Part shown: positions 51,541 to 60,670 of the stretch, piece after piece
How positions within the stretch are numbered: the first letter of the stretch is position 1
Layout of the letters: each line of letters begins with the position of its first letter
Source: JANXVR01 sp034667405
Lineage (GTDB): Bacteria; Actinomycetota; UBA4738; HRBIN12
NCBI GenBank assembly: GCA_034667405.1
Contig: JAXDJX010000018.1
Span: 186,001 to 250,000, forward strand
DNA length: 64,000 nucleotides
Reading direction: 5' to 3'
Program-made: the position numbers and the translations under genes
Notes under the pieces: generated by a model
Seen by the model: the letters and a program-made list of their open reading frames with translations, nothing else
Told to the model about the DNA's origin: nothing
Database searches by the model: none

Positions 51541-52446
51541 ATGCCGGACGTAGTCGTCGTCACCAATCCCACCGCCGGGCACGGCCGATCGGGTTCCTTG
51601 GTCGGCAAGGTTGCGGAGATGCTTCGCGAAGCCCGGATCGAACATGAGATGCGGATATCAACCTCGGCCGAAGAACTCGGCCGTCTGGCCCGTGAAGCGG
51701 GGGAGCGGGGCGCGCGGATCGTCGCCGTGCTCGGAGGTGACGGCAGCGTGCACCTGGTGGCGAACGCCCTCCTGGGCACGGGAGCGGCGCTCGCCGTCCT
51801 GCCCGGAGGCACAGGGGATGATTTCGCCACGAGCGTCGCGACGAAGAAGTTGCCGGACGCCGTGCGACTCTTGATCGAGCCGAAGATCGTTCCCATCGAT
51901 GTGGTCAGGCTCTCGTGCGGGACGGAGATCCTGCACTACGTCAACATCGCAGGCTCGGGGTTCGACTCGGATGTGAACGAGACCGCGAACGGCATGACCC
52001 TGCGCCTCGGCACCACGGGGACCTACCTGGCGGCCGTGATGCGAACCCTTCCCAAGTTCCGACCGGCGCGGTTCTCTATCGAAGTGGACGACGAACATCT
52101 CGAACTGGACGCGATGCTCGTGGTTGTGGGGAACGCTCCTGCGTACGGCGGAGGGATGCGCGTGCTGCCCGCCGCACTCGTGAACGACGGGCTCCTGGAC
52201 ATCTGTGTGGTCACAGCCCTGAGCACGCCCCGCTTCCTGAAGGCCTTCCCCCGTGTATTCAGAGGAACCCACACCAGCCACCCCAACGTGATGATGCTCC
52301 AGGGAACGACCGTCAGGGTCGAGGCGGACAGGCGCGTCCAGGTTTACGCTGATGGTGAACGGATCGGTCCATTGCCGGCCGTTCACGAACTTATCCCAGC
52401 GGCCCTGCCCGTGGTCGTGGGCCCGACAGCGAAGGCGGTGCGATGA
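51541..52446 (+). CDS. Diacylglycerol kinase / lipid kinase family (YegS-like) protein
   Basis: 301 residues. The nucleotide-binding signature is intact: NPTAGHGRSG, VLGGDGSVHLVANALLG, VLPGGTGDDFATS. The C-terminal beta domain has YGGGMRVLPAALVNDGLLDI. Likely phosphorylates diacylglycerol or a related lipid at the inner membrane. ATG 51541 chosen; GTG 51532 is possible. It overlaps the hydrolase gene by 4 bases. Confidence 0.9.
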   Translation: MPDVVVVTNPTAGHGRSGSLVGKVAEMLREARIEHEMRISTSAEELGRLAREAGERGARIVAVLGGDGSVHLVANALLGTGAALAVLPGGTGDDFATSVATKKLPDAVRLLIEPKIVPIDVVRLSCGTEILHYVNIAGSGFDSDVNETANGMTLRLGTTGTYLAAVMRTLPKFRPARFSIEVDDEHLELDAMLVVVGNAPAYGGGMRVLPAALVNDGLLDICVVTALSTPRFLKAFPRVFRGTHTSHPNVMMLQGTTVRVEADRRVQVYADGERIGPLPAVHELIPAALPVVVGPTAKAVR

Positions 52447-53180
52447 ACGGTGTGCTCTTGATACACGCGTTCCCATTGGATGCGCGGATGTGGGAAGAAC
52501 AGTTGGAACGATTCGGACAACCTCTCACCGTCGTGGCCCCCGATCTACCCGGGTTCGGAGGATCCCCGCTGGAGGGGGACACCATGACGATGGGTGCCGC
52601 CGCCGACCGATGTCTGCAAGCGATCGATGCCGCGGGGATCGAGCAAGCGGTGGTGTGCGGACTCTCGATGGGTGGATACGTCGCCTTCGAACTGTGGCGG
52701 CGGGCACCTGAGCGGTTCGCCGGCCTGGTCCTCGCGAACACGAAGGCGGGAGCAGACACCCCCGAAGGCGCGGAGGGGAGGCGGAAGCTCGCCGCCCGTC
52801 TCACCGAGGAGGGCAGCTGGTTCATGGTGGAGGATCCGCCGCCGCTGCTGACGCCAGCAGCACCCGAGGAGCTGTGGGCGCGGGTGGCGAGTCTCATCGC
52901 GGAACAACCGGCATCGGCTATCGCTGCCGCTGCCCTGGGCATGGCCGAACGGCCCGACTCCACCGGCGATCTCGGGGGCATCACGGTTCCGACGCTCGTC
53001 ATCACCTCCGACGCCGACACGCTCATCCCGCCGGACGTCACGGCTCCCATGGCGGAGCAGATCCCGGGCGCGGAGCTCGCCGTCATACCGCGAGCCGGCC
53101 ACCTCTCCAACCTCGAGGCCGAAGGGGCGTTCGACGATCTGCTGGCGACACATCTGCGGCGGTGCCGGCTCCTGGCCTGA
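52443..53180 (+). CDS. Alpha/beta hydrolase
   Basis: 245 residues. LLIHAFPLDARMWEEQL supplies the oxyanion hole region, nucleophile elbow GLSMGG (Ser about 77), acid in ITSDADTLIP and His in PRAGHLSNLEAEG. Small lid. Substrate unknown; coupled to the lipid kinase (ATGA), so a lipid ester is possible but unproven. Confidence 0.88.
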   Translation: MNGVLLIHAFPLDARMWEEQLERFGQPLTVVAPDLPGFGGSPLEGDTMTMGAAADRCLQAIDAAGIEQAVVCGLSMGGYVAFELWRRAPERFAGLVLANTKAGADTPEGAEGRRKLAARLTEEGSWFMVEDPPPLLTPAAPEELWARVASLIAEQPASAIAAAALGMAERPDSTGDLGGITVPTLVITSDADTLIPPDVTAPMAEQIPGAELAVIPRAGHLSNLEAEGAFDDLLATHLRRCRLLA

Positions 53181-53203
53181 ACAGCCCGTCCCAGCCCCGC
53201 CCG

Positions 53204-53209
53204 TAGACT
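53204..53209 (+). promoter_or_regulatory. -10 hexamer TAGACT of helY
   Basis: TAGACT, 6 bases, ATG 53216, no ribosome site: leaderless geometry identical to pafA. Confidence 0.55.
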
Positions 53210-53215
53210 GGCCGG

Positions 53216-55873
53216 ATGACCACCCCGAAGGCGTTCGCCGAGCGCTTCCCATTCCCGCTGGACGGATTCCAGCTGGAATCGATCGACGCTATCGACGCCG
53301 GGCATTCCGTTTTGGTGGCCGCGCCAACCGGCAGTGGGAAAACTGTCATCGCCGAATACGCCATCGAGCGCTCGATGGACCTCGGTGGAAAGACGTTCTA
53401 CACGACGCCGCTCAAGGCACTCAGCAATCAGAAGTTCGGCGACCTGGTGGCCAAACACGGTGCGGATCGGGTTGGACTCCTGACCGGCGACAACACCATC
53501 AACTCGGAGGCGCCGGTGGTCGTCATGACCACGGAGGTCCTCCGCAACATGCTCTATGAACGCAGCGACACCCTTCACGGGCTCATGAGCGTGGTGATGG
53601 ACGAGGTCCACTACCTCCAAGATCCCTATCGGGGCGCCGTCTGGGAGGAGGTGTTGATCCATCTTCCGCTGAGCGTGGGGATGGTCTGTCTCTCGGCCAC
53701 CATCAGCAACGCCGAGGAATTCGGCGAATGGATCGGAACGCTCCGCGGGGAAACCCGCGTGGTCATCGAGGAGCGTCGCCCGGTCCCGCTCGAGCACCAC
53801 TACTTGGTCGGTCGTCGGCTGCATCCGATGCACATCGAACAGGACGGCGTCCTCCTGCCCAATCCCTACGTCGTCAGCCTCGACCAGGACGAGTTGAAGT
53901 CCAAGACGTACTACCGGCGCGGAAGCGGAACCGCTCAGCACCATCATTCTTCACGACCCAGGGAAGGTCATCGTCGCGTCTATGTGCCGAGACGCGAGGA
54001 GGTGGTCGAAGTCCTCGCCGAAGCCGGGATGTTGCCCGCGATCTATTTCGTCTTCAGCCGGGCTGGTTGTGACCGGAGCGTGAAGTGGCTCCGCGAGTCC
54101 GGTGTCCGGCTGACCACGAACGGAGAGGCGGAGCGGATCCGGGACATCGCCGAGGCGCGAGCGGCCTGGATGGAAGAAGACGATCTGGTCACGCTGGGGT
54201 TCTACGACTTCCTCGACGGCCTGACCGCAGGGGTCGCCGCGCATCATGCCGGGATGCTCCCCATCTTCAAGGAGACCGTGGAGGAACTCTTCGAAGGCGG
54301 CTTGGTGAAGGTTCTCTTCGCGACCGAGACGCTGAGCCTCGGGATCAACATGCCGGCGAAGACGGTGGTGATCGAGGACCTCTGGAAGTTCCAGGGCGAG
54401 CGCCACGAGATCTTGACGCCCGGGGAATACACGCAGCTCACCGGGCGCGCAGGACGCCGAGGCATCGACGAACTGGGCCACGCCGTCGTGGTCTACCAGC
54501 GCCAGGTCGCCTTCGAGCGGGTCGCCGGACTGGCCGCCACCCGGACGTACGACCTCAGCTCTTCGTTCCGGCCCTCCTACAACATGGCGGTGAACCTGGT
54601 TCGCAACTACACGCCGGAGCAGGCGCACCGACTCCTCAACAGTTCGTTCGGTCAGTTCCTCGCGGACAGGGGAGTAGTCGCCCTCGAACGCTCTCGGGTC
54701 AGGGACCGGGAGGCACTTGAGGGCTACAAGCAGAACATGGCATGCCATCTCGGCGACTTCGACGAGTACTGGGCCCTGGTGGAGGGCGCGCGAACGCTCC
54801 GCGAGGAGGAACGGCGAGGACAGGAGAAGGAACGTGTCGAGGCCGTGCGCGACGCCGTCCGTGGGCTACGGCCCGGTGACGTGATCCAATTGGGCCGGGT
54901 GCGCAAGCGGTCGGGGCCGGCGGTCGTCATCTCTTCGCGCGACGGGAAGCCGACCGTGCTCACGCAGGACCGCTCCTTCTTCCGTCTGGGTGCAAAGGAC
55001 CTCGACGATCCACCGCAGGTGCTCGCGCGTATCCAGCTCCCTCGGAGCGGAAGCTCACGGAGCGCCCGCTTCCGCCGCGATGTGGCAGCTCAGCTGGTCA
55101 CGCTGCGGCTCAAGCCGAAAGGCGAGCGCGCACCGGCGGGCGATCCCGCTGTCGAACGCAAGGCCGCCGCGATGGAGCGTAAGGCGGCAGAGCACCCCTG
55201 CGCGGCATGTCCGGAGCGCGCGAAACATGTGCGATGGGCCGAACGAGCCTCGACGCTCTCCCGCCAGCTCGATGGCATCGATCGACGGATCCGCCACCGC
55301 ACGGAGACCCTCGCCCGTCAGTTCGACCGGGTCCTGGCCGTCCTGGAAGCCCTGGACTGTGTTCGGGATTGGCAACTCACCGACAAGGGGCGGCGGCTGA
55401 CCCGGATCTACGGCGAGGGTGATCTCCTGGTGGGAGAGCTGCTGGATGCCCACATCCTGGACGGCCTCGAACCGCCGGAGGTCGCCGCCCTGCTCTCCAC
55501 CGTGGTGTATGAAGCCCGTGAGCGGGTTCCGCTGCCGGGAGATCTTCCGACCCCCCTCACCGCCGAGCGCTACGACCAACTCCAGCGTCTGTGGCGAACC
55601 ATCCGACGAACCGAGGATCAGCATCAAGTCCAGCTCTGCCGTGAGCTGGAGGCTGGATTCGCGACACCGATCTTCCACTGGGCAGAAGGCAAGCCACTCG
55701 AGGACATCCTCGGGGAAACGGAGATGGCACCCGGGGACTTCGTTCGCAACTGTAAGCAGCTGCTGGACGTCCTGCGTCAGGTGGCGGACGTGGCGCCGCC
55801 GCAGATCGCCGACGTGGTGCTCCTCGCACGCGACGCCGTCCTTCGTGGCGTTGTCGCCTATACCGGCGTTTAG
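53216..55873 (+). CDS. helY: HelY-type (Ski2-like) DEAD/DEAH-box RNA helicase
   Basis: 885 residues. Helicase core: AAPTGSGKTV, TTPLKALSNQK, VMDEVHYLQDPYRG, CLSATISNAEEF, and QLTGRAGRRGIDELG. A C-terminal DSHCT domain (about 700-880) and an internal cysteine cluster CAACPERAKH are present. Related to Mtr4/Ski2, thought to act in RNA processing. In Mycobacterium helY also follows tatC, so the order is conserved though two genes are inserted here. Confidence 0.95.
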   Translation: MTTPKAFAERFPFPLDGFQLESIDAIDAGHSVLVAAPTGSGKTVIAEYAIERSMDLGGKTFYTTPLKALSNQKFGDLVAKHGADRVGLLTGDNTINSEAPVVVMTTEVLRNMLYERSDTLHGLMSVVMDEVHYLQDPYRGAVWEEVLIHLPLSVGMVCLSATISNAEEFGEWIGTLRGETRVVIEERRPVPLEHHYLVGRRLHPMHIEQDGVLLPNPYVVSLDQDELKSKTYYRRGSGTAQHHHSSRPREGHRRVYVPRREEVVEVLAEAGMLPAIYFVFSRAGCDRSVKWLRESGVRLTTNGEAERIRDIAEARAAWMEEDDLVTLGFYDFLDGLTAGVAAHHAGMLPIFKETVEELFEGGLVKVLFATETLSLGINMPAKTVVIEDLWKFQGERHEILTPGEYTQLTGRAGRRGIDELGHAVVVYQRQVAFERVAGLAATRTYDLSSSFRPSYNMAVNLVRNYTPEQAHRLLNSSFGQFLADRGVVALERSRVRDREALEGYKQNMACHLGDFDEYWALVEGARTLREEERRGQEKERVEAVRDAVRGLRPGDVIQLGRVRKRSGPAVVISSRDGKPTVLTQDRSFFRLGAKDLDDPPQVLARIQLPRSGSSRSARFRRDVAAQLVTLRLKPKGERAPAGDPAVERKAAAMERKAAEHPCAACPERAKHVRWAERASTLSRQLDGIDRRIRHRTETLARQFDRVLAVLEALDCVRDWQLTDKGRRLTRIYGEGDLLVGELLDAHILDGLEPPEVAALLSTVVYEARERVPLPGDLPTPLTAERYDQLQRLWRTIRRTEDQHQVQLCRELEAGFATPIFHWAEGKPLEDILGETEMAPGDFVRNCKQLLDVLRQVADVAPPQIADVVLLARDAVLRGVVAYTGV

Positions 55874-55885
55874 GATGCGGGGCCG

Positions 55886-56815
55886 ATGACGAGTCCTTTC
55901 GGCACCCTCCATGTGCTGGCCGACGCGCTCGCGGGCGACGGAGCGGTGCGAGCCAAGCTTCCCGACCTGGAGCGTGCGCTCGCTGCCAGAGACCTGGACT
56001 ATCGACTCACGGTGTCCACCACCCCCGCGCAACTCCGCGAGGGCGCCGCGCGCGCCCTGGGGGAGGGCGCCCGCTACGTGGTGGCCGTCGGCAGTGACGC
56101 GAGCGTGCACCACGTCATCAACGGCATGTTCGCGGATGGAGAACCGCTGATCGAGGATCCGGTGATCGGGGTCCTTGGAGCCGGAGCCAGATGCGACATC
56201 ATGCGGACCATGGGCATCCCCGATGACTTCGAGATGGCAGTGGACCGCTTGGCGGGAGACAGCACCTATCCGTTCGACGTCATGAAGATCACCTATACCG
56301 ACGAGGTCGGAGGCCGCGGCACACTGTATGGACATAACCTCGTGGAAGCGGGGCTCGGGGGCAGGGCCGCCAAGGCGGCCGCGCGCTTTCCTCGATGGCT
56401 GGGCAACGCCGGCCAGTTCCTGGGGTTCTGGAGCGCGTGGCTGCGCTCACGCCCGTCCCTGGTGAAGGTGGATGCCGATAGGAAAGCGTTCGAAGGCAGG
56501 GCCTTCAATGTGGTCGTGGCCAACGCCCAGTACACGGGAGGCGGGGTCCGGCTCTCGCCCCGATCGTTCCCCGGAGACGGCGTCCTGGACGCCCTGATCT
56601 TCAAAGGCCCTCGTTCCGACGCGTACACGATGCTCCCGCGCATCTACCAACACGGCGGTCACATCCCCGACCCGAACATCCAGGAGTTCCGCGCGAAGAT
56701 CCGTGTCGCCGTGGATGCGCCGACCCCCTGGCCGGTAGTCGTCGACCAGATCGTGATCGGGACCACACCCGTGACGATCCAGATCGTGCCCCAACGGATC
56801 CTGATGAAGCTATGA
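55886..56815 (+). CDS. Diacylglycerol-kinase-like protein with altered active-site motif
   Basis: 309 residues with the overall YegS/LCB5 fold pattern, but the GGDGT motif reads AVGSDASVHHV and the PxGTxND-like loop reads VLGAGARCDIMR. Compare the intact VLGGDGSVHLV and LPGGTGDD in the gene at 51541. NLVEAGLGGRAAKAAARFP and VVVANAQYTGGGVRLSPRS keep the rest of the family. It may bind a lipid or nucleotide without kinase activity. ATG 55886 follows TAGGAT by 9 bases. Overlaps the peptidase gene by 4 bases. Confidence 0.8.
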   Translation: MTSPFGTLHVLADALAGDGAVRAKLPDLERALAARDLDYRLTVSTTPAQLREGAARALGEGARYVVAVGSDASVHHVINGMFADGEPLIEDPVIGVLGAGARCDIMRTMGIPDDFEMAVDRLAGDSTYPFDVMKITYTDEVGGRGTLYGHNLVEAGLGGRAAKAAARFPRWLGNAGQFLGFWSAWLRSRPSLVKVDADRKAFEGRAFNVVVANAQYTGGGVRLSPRSFPGDGVLDALIFKGPRSDAYTMLPRIYQHGGHIPDPNIQEFRAKIRVAVDAPTPWPVVVDQIVIGTTPVTIQIVPQRILMKL

Positions 56816-57903
56816 CCACGAAGCCGGGGCGGCTGCGGAAGGTTGCCGAGGTCGCCGGGTCGATGGGCCTCGACGCGATCGTCGTGGCGCCTTCGCCCGA
56901 CCTCGTCTATCTCACCGGCTATGACCCTATGCCCCTGGAGCGGCCATCCCTGCTCGTCATCCGCCCGGGCACGGATGCGGTCCTCCTTGTTCCCGAGTTG
57001 GAGCGGCGGCTCGCCTCCGACTCCATCGGTGATGCGATCGAACTCCAGGGTTGGACGGACGCGCACGATCCCTACGCCGTTGCCGCCCGGCTACTCCCGT
57101 CCCAGGGGAGTATCGGATTGAGCGATCGCATCTGGGGGGTTCACGTTCTCGCATTGCAAGCAGCTGTTCCGCACGCGCGCTTCACGTCGGCCGCACCGGT
57201 CCTGGGGGGACTACGAGCACGCAAGGACGCAGACGAACTCGCCGCCCTTCGCCGGGCGGCTCGCGGCGCCGACGAGGCCTTCCGGGAGATCTGCACACGC
57301 CGGTTCCTGGGCCGCCGCGAAGAGGAGGTGGCCGCGGACCTCGCCGACCTTCTGGTTCGGAACGGGCACAACCGGGCGGACTTCACCATCGTCGGCAGCG
57401 GTCCGAATTCGGCGTCACCTCACCACGAACCGTCCGGCCGAACGATCCTGCCCCGCGACGTCGTGGTGATGGACTTCGGTGGCGAACTCGGCGGCTACTT
57501 CTCCGACACGACCCGCACGGTCGTGGTCGGGGAACCACCGAAGGAGTTCGAGCATGTGTACCGGATCGTGCAGGAGGCGCAGGAAGCGGCCGTCCTCGCG
57601 GCAGAACCCGGTGTCGCCGCACAGGACATAGACCGAGCCGCCCGTTCGATCATCGACGTTGCCGGCTACGGCGAGCGCTTCTTCCATCGAACCGGTCACG
57701 GGATCGGGCTGGAGGTCCACGAGCCTCCCTACATCATCGAAGGCAACGGGACGGTGCTGGCCCCGGGGATGACGTTCTCCGTGGAGCCGGGCATCTACCT
57801 CGAAGGTCGGTTCGGGGTTCGGATCGAAGACATCGTTGTCATCACCGCGGACGGAGCGGAACGGCTGAACCGATCGACGCGCGAGTTCCGAGTGGTGGAC
57901 TGA
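56812..57903 (+). CDS. M24 family metallopeptidase (Xaa-Pro dipeptidase/aminopeptidase)
   Basis: 363 residues. N-terminal creatinase-like domain (GLDAIVVAPSPDLVYLTGYD) and C-terminal pita-bread domain with the five metal ligands: Asp in VVMDFGGELG, Asp in YFSDTTRTV, His in FFHRTGHGIGLEVHE, Glu in FSVEPGIYL and Glu in VRIEDIVV. Cleaves peptides next to proline; cytoplasmic. Convergent with cysS (15-base gap). Confidence 0.93.
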   Translation: MTTKPGRLRKVAEVAGSMGLDAIVVAPSPDLVYLTGYDPMPLERPSLLVIRPGTDAVLLVPELERRLASDSIGDAIELQGWTDAHDPYAVAARLLPSQGSIGLSDRIWGVHVLALQAAVPHARFTSAAPVLGGLRARKDADELAALRRAARGADEAFREICTRRFLGRREEEVAADLADLLVRNGHNRADFTIVGSGPNSASPHHEPSGRTILPRDVVVMDFGGELGGYFSDTTRTVVVGEPPKEFEHVYRIVQEAQEAAVLAAEPGVAAQDIDRAARSIIDVAGYGERFFHRTGHGIGLEVHEPPYIIEGNGTVLAPGMTFSVEPGIYLEGRFGVRIEDIVVITADGAERLNRSTREFRVVD

Positions 57904-57918
57904 CCAGCAGGACGGGAG

Positions 57919-59310
<1,392 letters not shown>

Positions 59311-59365
59311 GAGCTGACCAGGATACCCCTGCCATCGCGAACGACCCGACGGGTCATCCGCCGTG

Positions 59366-59812
59366 CTACCTGGTCGAGAGCGGCCTTCCTTCGAACGGCG
59401 TGGAGAGCACGACCGTGGTTTCCGTGGCGACCCCGCCCTTCTCCCGCAGTCGGCGGATCAGGTCCTCAAGGTCTGTGGTGGTTCGTGTCCGCACCTTGAG
59501 GACGTAGTTCGCCTTACCGGCCACGCTGTAGCAATCCTCTACCTCGGGGAATTCCGCCACTCGGTCGGGGAGATCGTCGGGCTGCTGCGGATCGAGCGGG
59601 ATGGCCTCGATGAGTGCGGTGACGTAGAGCCCGATCGACGCGGCCTCGACCACCGCACGGTAGCCCCGGATCACACCCGACGCTTCGAGCTTGCGAACCC
59701 GGTCGTGCACGGCGCTCGCGCTCATCCCGACCCGCGACGCTACATCGGCGTAGGTCGCCCGGGCATCTTCTTGGAGCGCCCTCACGATCTCGAGGTCCTT
59801 GCCGTCCAACAC
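59366..59812 (-). CDS. Lrp/AsnC family transcriptional regulator
   Basis: 148 residues from GTG 59812. The frame is open upstream, but this start is 6 bases after TATGAT (59824-59819) and matches the family length. N-terminal helix-turn-helix (LDGKDLEIVRALQEDARATYADVASRVGMS is split: LDGKDLEIVRALQ then TYADVASRVGMSASAVHDR). RAM effector domain: GLYVTALIEAIPL, DCYSVAGKANYVLKV, TETTVVLSTPFE. Probably senses an amino acid. Divergent from the reverse transcriptase gene, so it may control it. Confidence 0.88.
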   Translation of the reverse strand: MLDGKDLEIVRALQEDARATYADVASRVGMSASAVHDRVRKLEASGVIRGYRAVVEAASIGLYVTALIEAIPLDPQQPDDLPDRVAEFPEVEDCYSVAGKANYVLKVRTRTTTDLEDLIRRLREKGGVATETTVVLSTPFEGRPLSTR

Positions 59813-59818
59813 ACGCTC

Positions 59819-59850
59819 ATCATACGGGGCGGGGGATAGCGGAACCCCCG
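59819..59850 (-). promoter_or_regulatory. Lrp promoter -10 TATGAT with upstream inverted repeat
   Basis: TATGAT (59824-59819) lies 6 bases before GTG 59812. Just upstream, CGGGGG (59830-59835) and CCCCCG (59845-59850) form a perfect 6-bp inverted repeat with 9-base spacer, placed where an operator for autoregulation would lie. Confidence 0.45.
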
Positions 59851-59885
59851 TCCGGCCGATTGCGATCGCATCTCGCGCCGATGTA

Positions 59886-59897
59886 GAACAGCTGTTC
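59886..59897. promoter_or_regulatory. Perfect palindrome GAACAGCTGTTC, SOS-box-like
   Basis: GAAC-AGCT-GTTC matches the core of the Gram-positive/actinobacterial LexA box (CGAAC-N4-GTTCG), though the flanking bases (A and A) deviate. It is 50 bases before the reverse transcriptase ATG and 73 bases from the divergent regulator. Confidence 0.45.
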
Positions 59898-59907
59898 ACA
59901 AGGTCCG

Positions 59908-59945
59908 TCCCTCCTTCCGGTCCGGTTGTCATCCGTCGGGAGGGA
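59908..59945 (+). promoter_or_regulatory. Hairpin that can mask the reverse transcriptase ribosome site
   Basis: TCCCTCC (59908-59914) is fully complementary to GGAGGGA (59939-59945), which is the ribosome site before ATG 59948. Folding would hide the site and lower translation. Confidence 0.4.
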
Positions 59946-59947
59946 CC

Positions 59948-60670
59948 ATGACTGGGGAACACCATCCGCCGCTGGGGCGGTCCATCCGAACCGTCTCTCA
60001 GCCCAAGCCCGGCGGGGGTGAACGCCGCCTGCACGTCCTCGGACCGAGGGAAGCCGCAGCCTACGCGCAGGCAGTGAGCCGCGTTGCTCCGGCGATCGAG
60101 CGTCGGCTCGGTCCCGAAGTGTTCGCGAACCGAGGCCCGGGTGCGAGGTCCCTCGAACCGTGGCGAAGGGCGCGATCTCGATGGAGACGGGCGGCAGCCG
60201 ATCTCCTGCGATCCGGACCGGTCGCCACGATGGACGTGGTTCGGTGCTACGACCTGATCGCGCCGGAGATGGTGGGCGCGGCGCTGGAGGCGTCAGGCGC
60301 TTCCCACGCCGACGGTGAAGAGATCGTGCGCCTCCTACGTCTCTTCAGGGACGCGGGTGTCGAAGGGATCCCGGTCGGCCCGGACCCCTCGGCCGTCCTC
60401 GCGAACGCCGTACTTGCGGCCGTCGACGAAACCCTCCGCCGGCGAAGGTTCCGATTCGTGCGATGGGTCGATGACCTGGTGATCTCGGCGCAGGGTTCCC
60501 GGGATCTCGGTGCCGGCGAACTGGCCGTGGAAAGCGCCCTGGCACGGATCGGGCTGACCTCGAACGCGGCGAAGCACCATCGCTTCCAAGACCCGGAGAT
60601 GGCCTGCGCATTCGTCCTCCGCGGTGGCGGGGGAGCGGCCTCAGGCCTTGAGATACTCGGCGGGCCGTGA
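59948..60670 (+). CDS. Compact orphan reverse transcriptase (RVT_1-like)
   Basis: 240 residues carrying, in order, the palm motifs of a reverse transcriptase: KPGGGERRLHVL (about 20-31, motifs 1-2), MDVVRCYDLI with Asp96 (motif A), GIPVGPDPSAVLANAVLAAVDE (from 140; written here as GIPVGPDPS and LANAVLAAVDE, motif B), FVRWVDDLVI with Asp175-Asp176 (motif C) and GLTSNAAKHH (motif D/6). All three catalytic Asp are present. There is almost no sequence after motif D, so a thumb or X domain is lacking. No group II intron, retron or phage genes flank it. The TGA overlaps the GTG of the amidohydrolase at 60667. Substrate, template and role are unknown. Confidence 0.8.
   Translation: MTGEHHPPLGRSIRTVSQPKPGGGERRLHVLGPREAAAYAQAVSRVAPAIERRLGPEVFANRGPGARSLEPWRRARSRWRRAAADLLRSGPVATMDVVRCYDLIAPEMVGAALEASGASHADGEEIVRLLRLFRDAGVEGIPVGPDPSAVLANAVLAAVDETLRRRRFRFVRWVDDLVISAQGSRDLGAGELAVESALARIGLTSNAAKHHRFQDPEMACAFVLRGGGGAASGLEILGGP

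Noticed and set aside
55851..55876. TTGTCGCCT followed by TAGGAT as a PafBC promoter for the second lipid-kinase-like gene
   Set aside because: The distance to TAGGAT is three bases too long and the right half of the box does not match.
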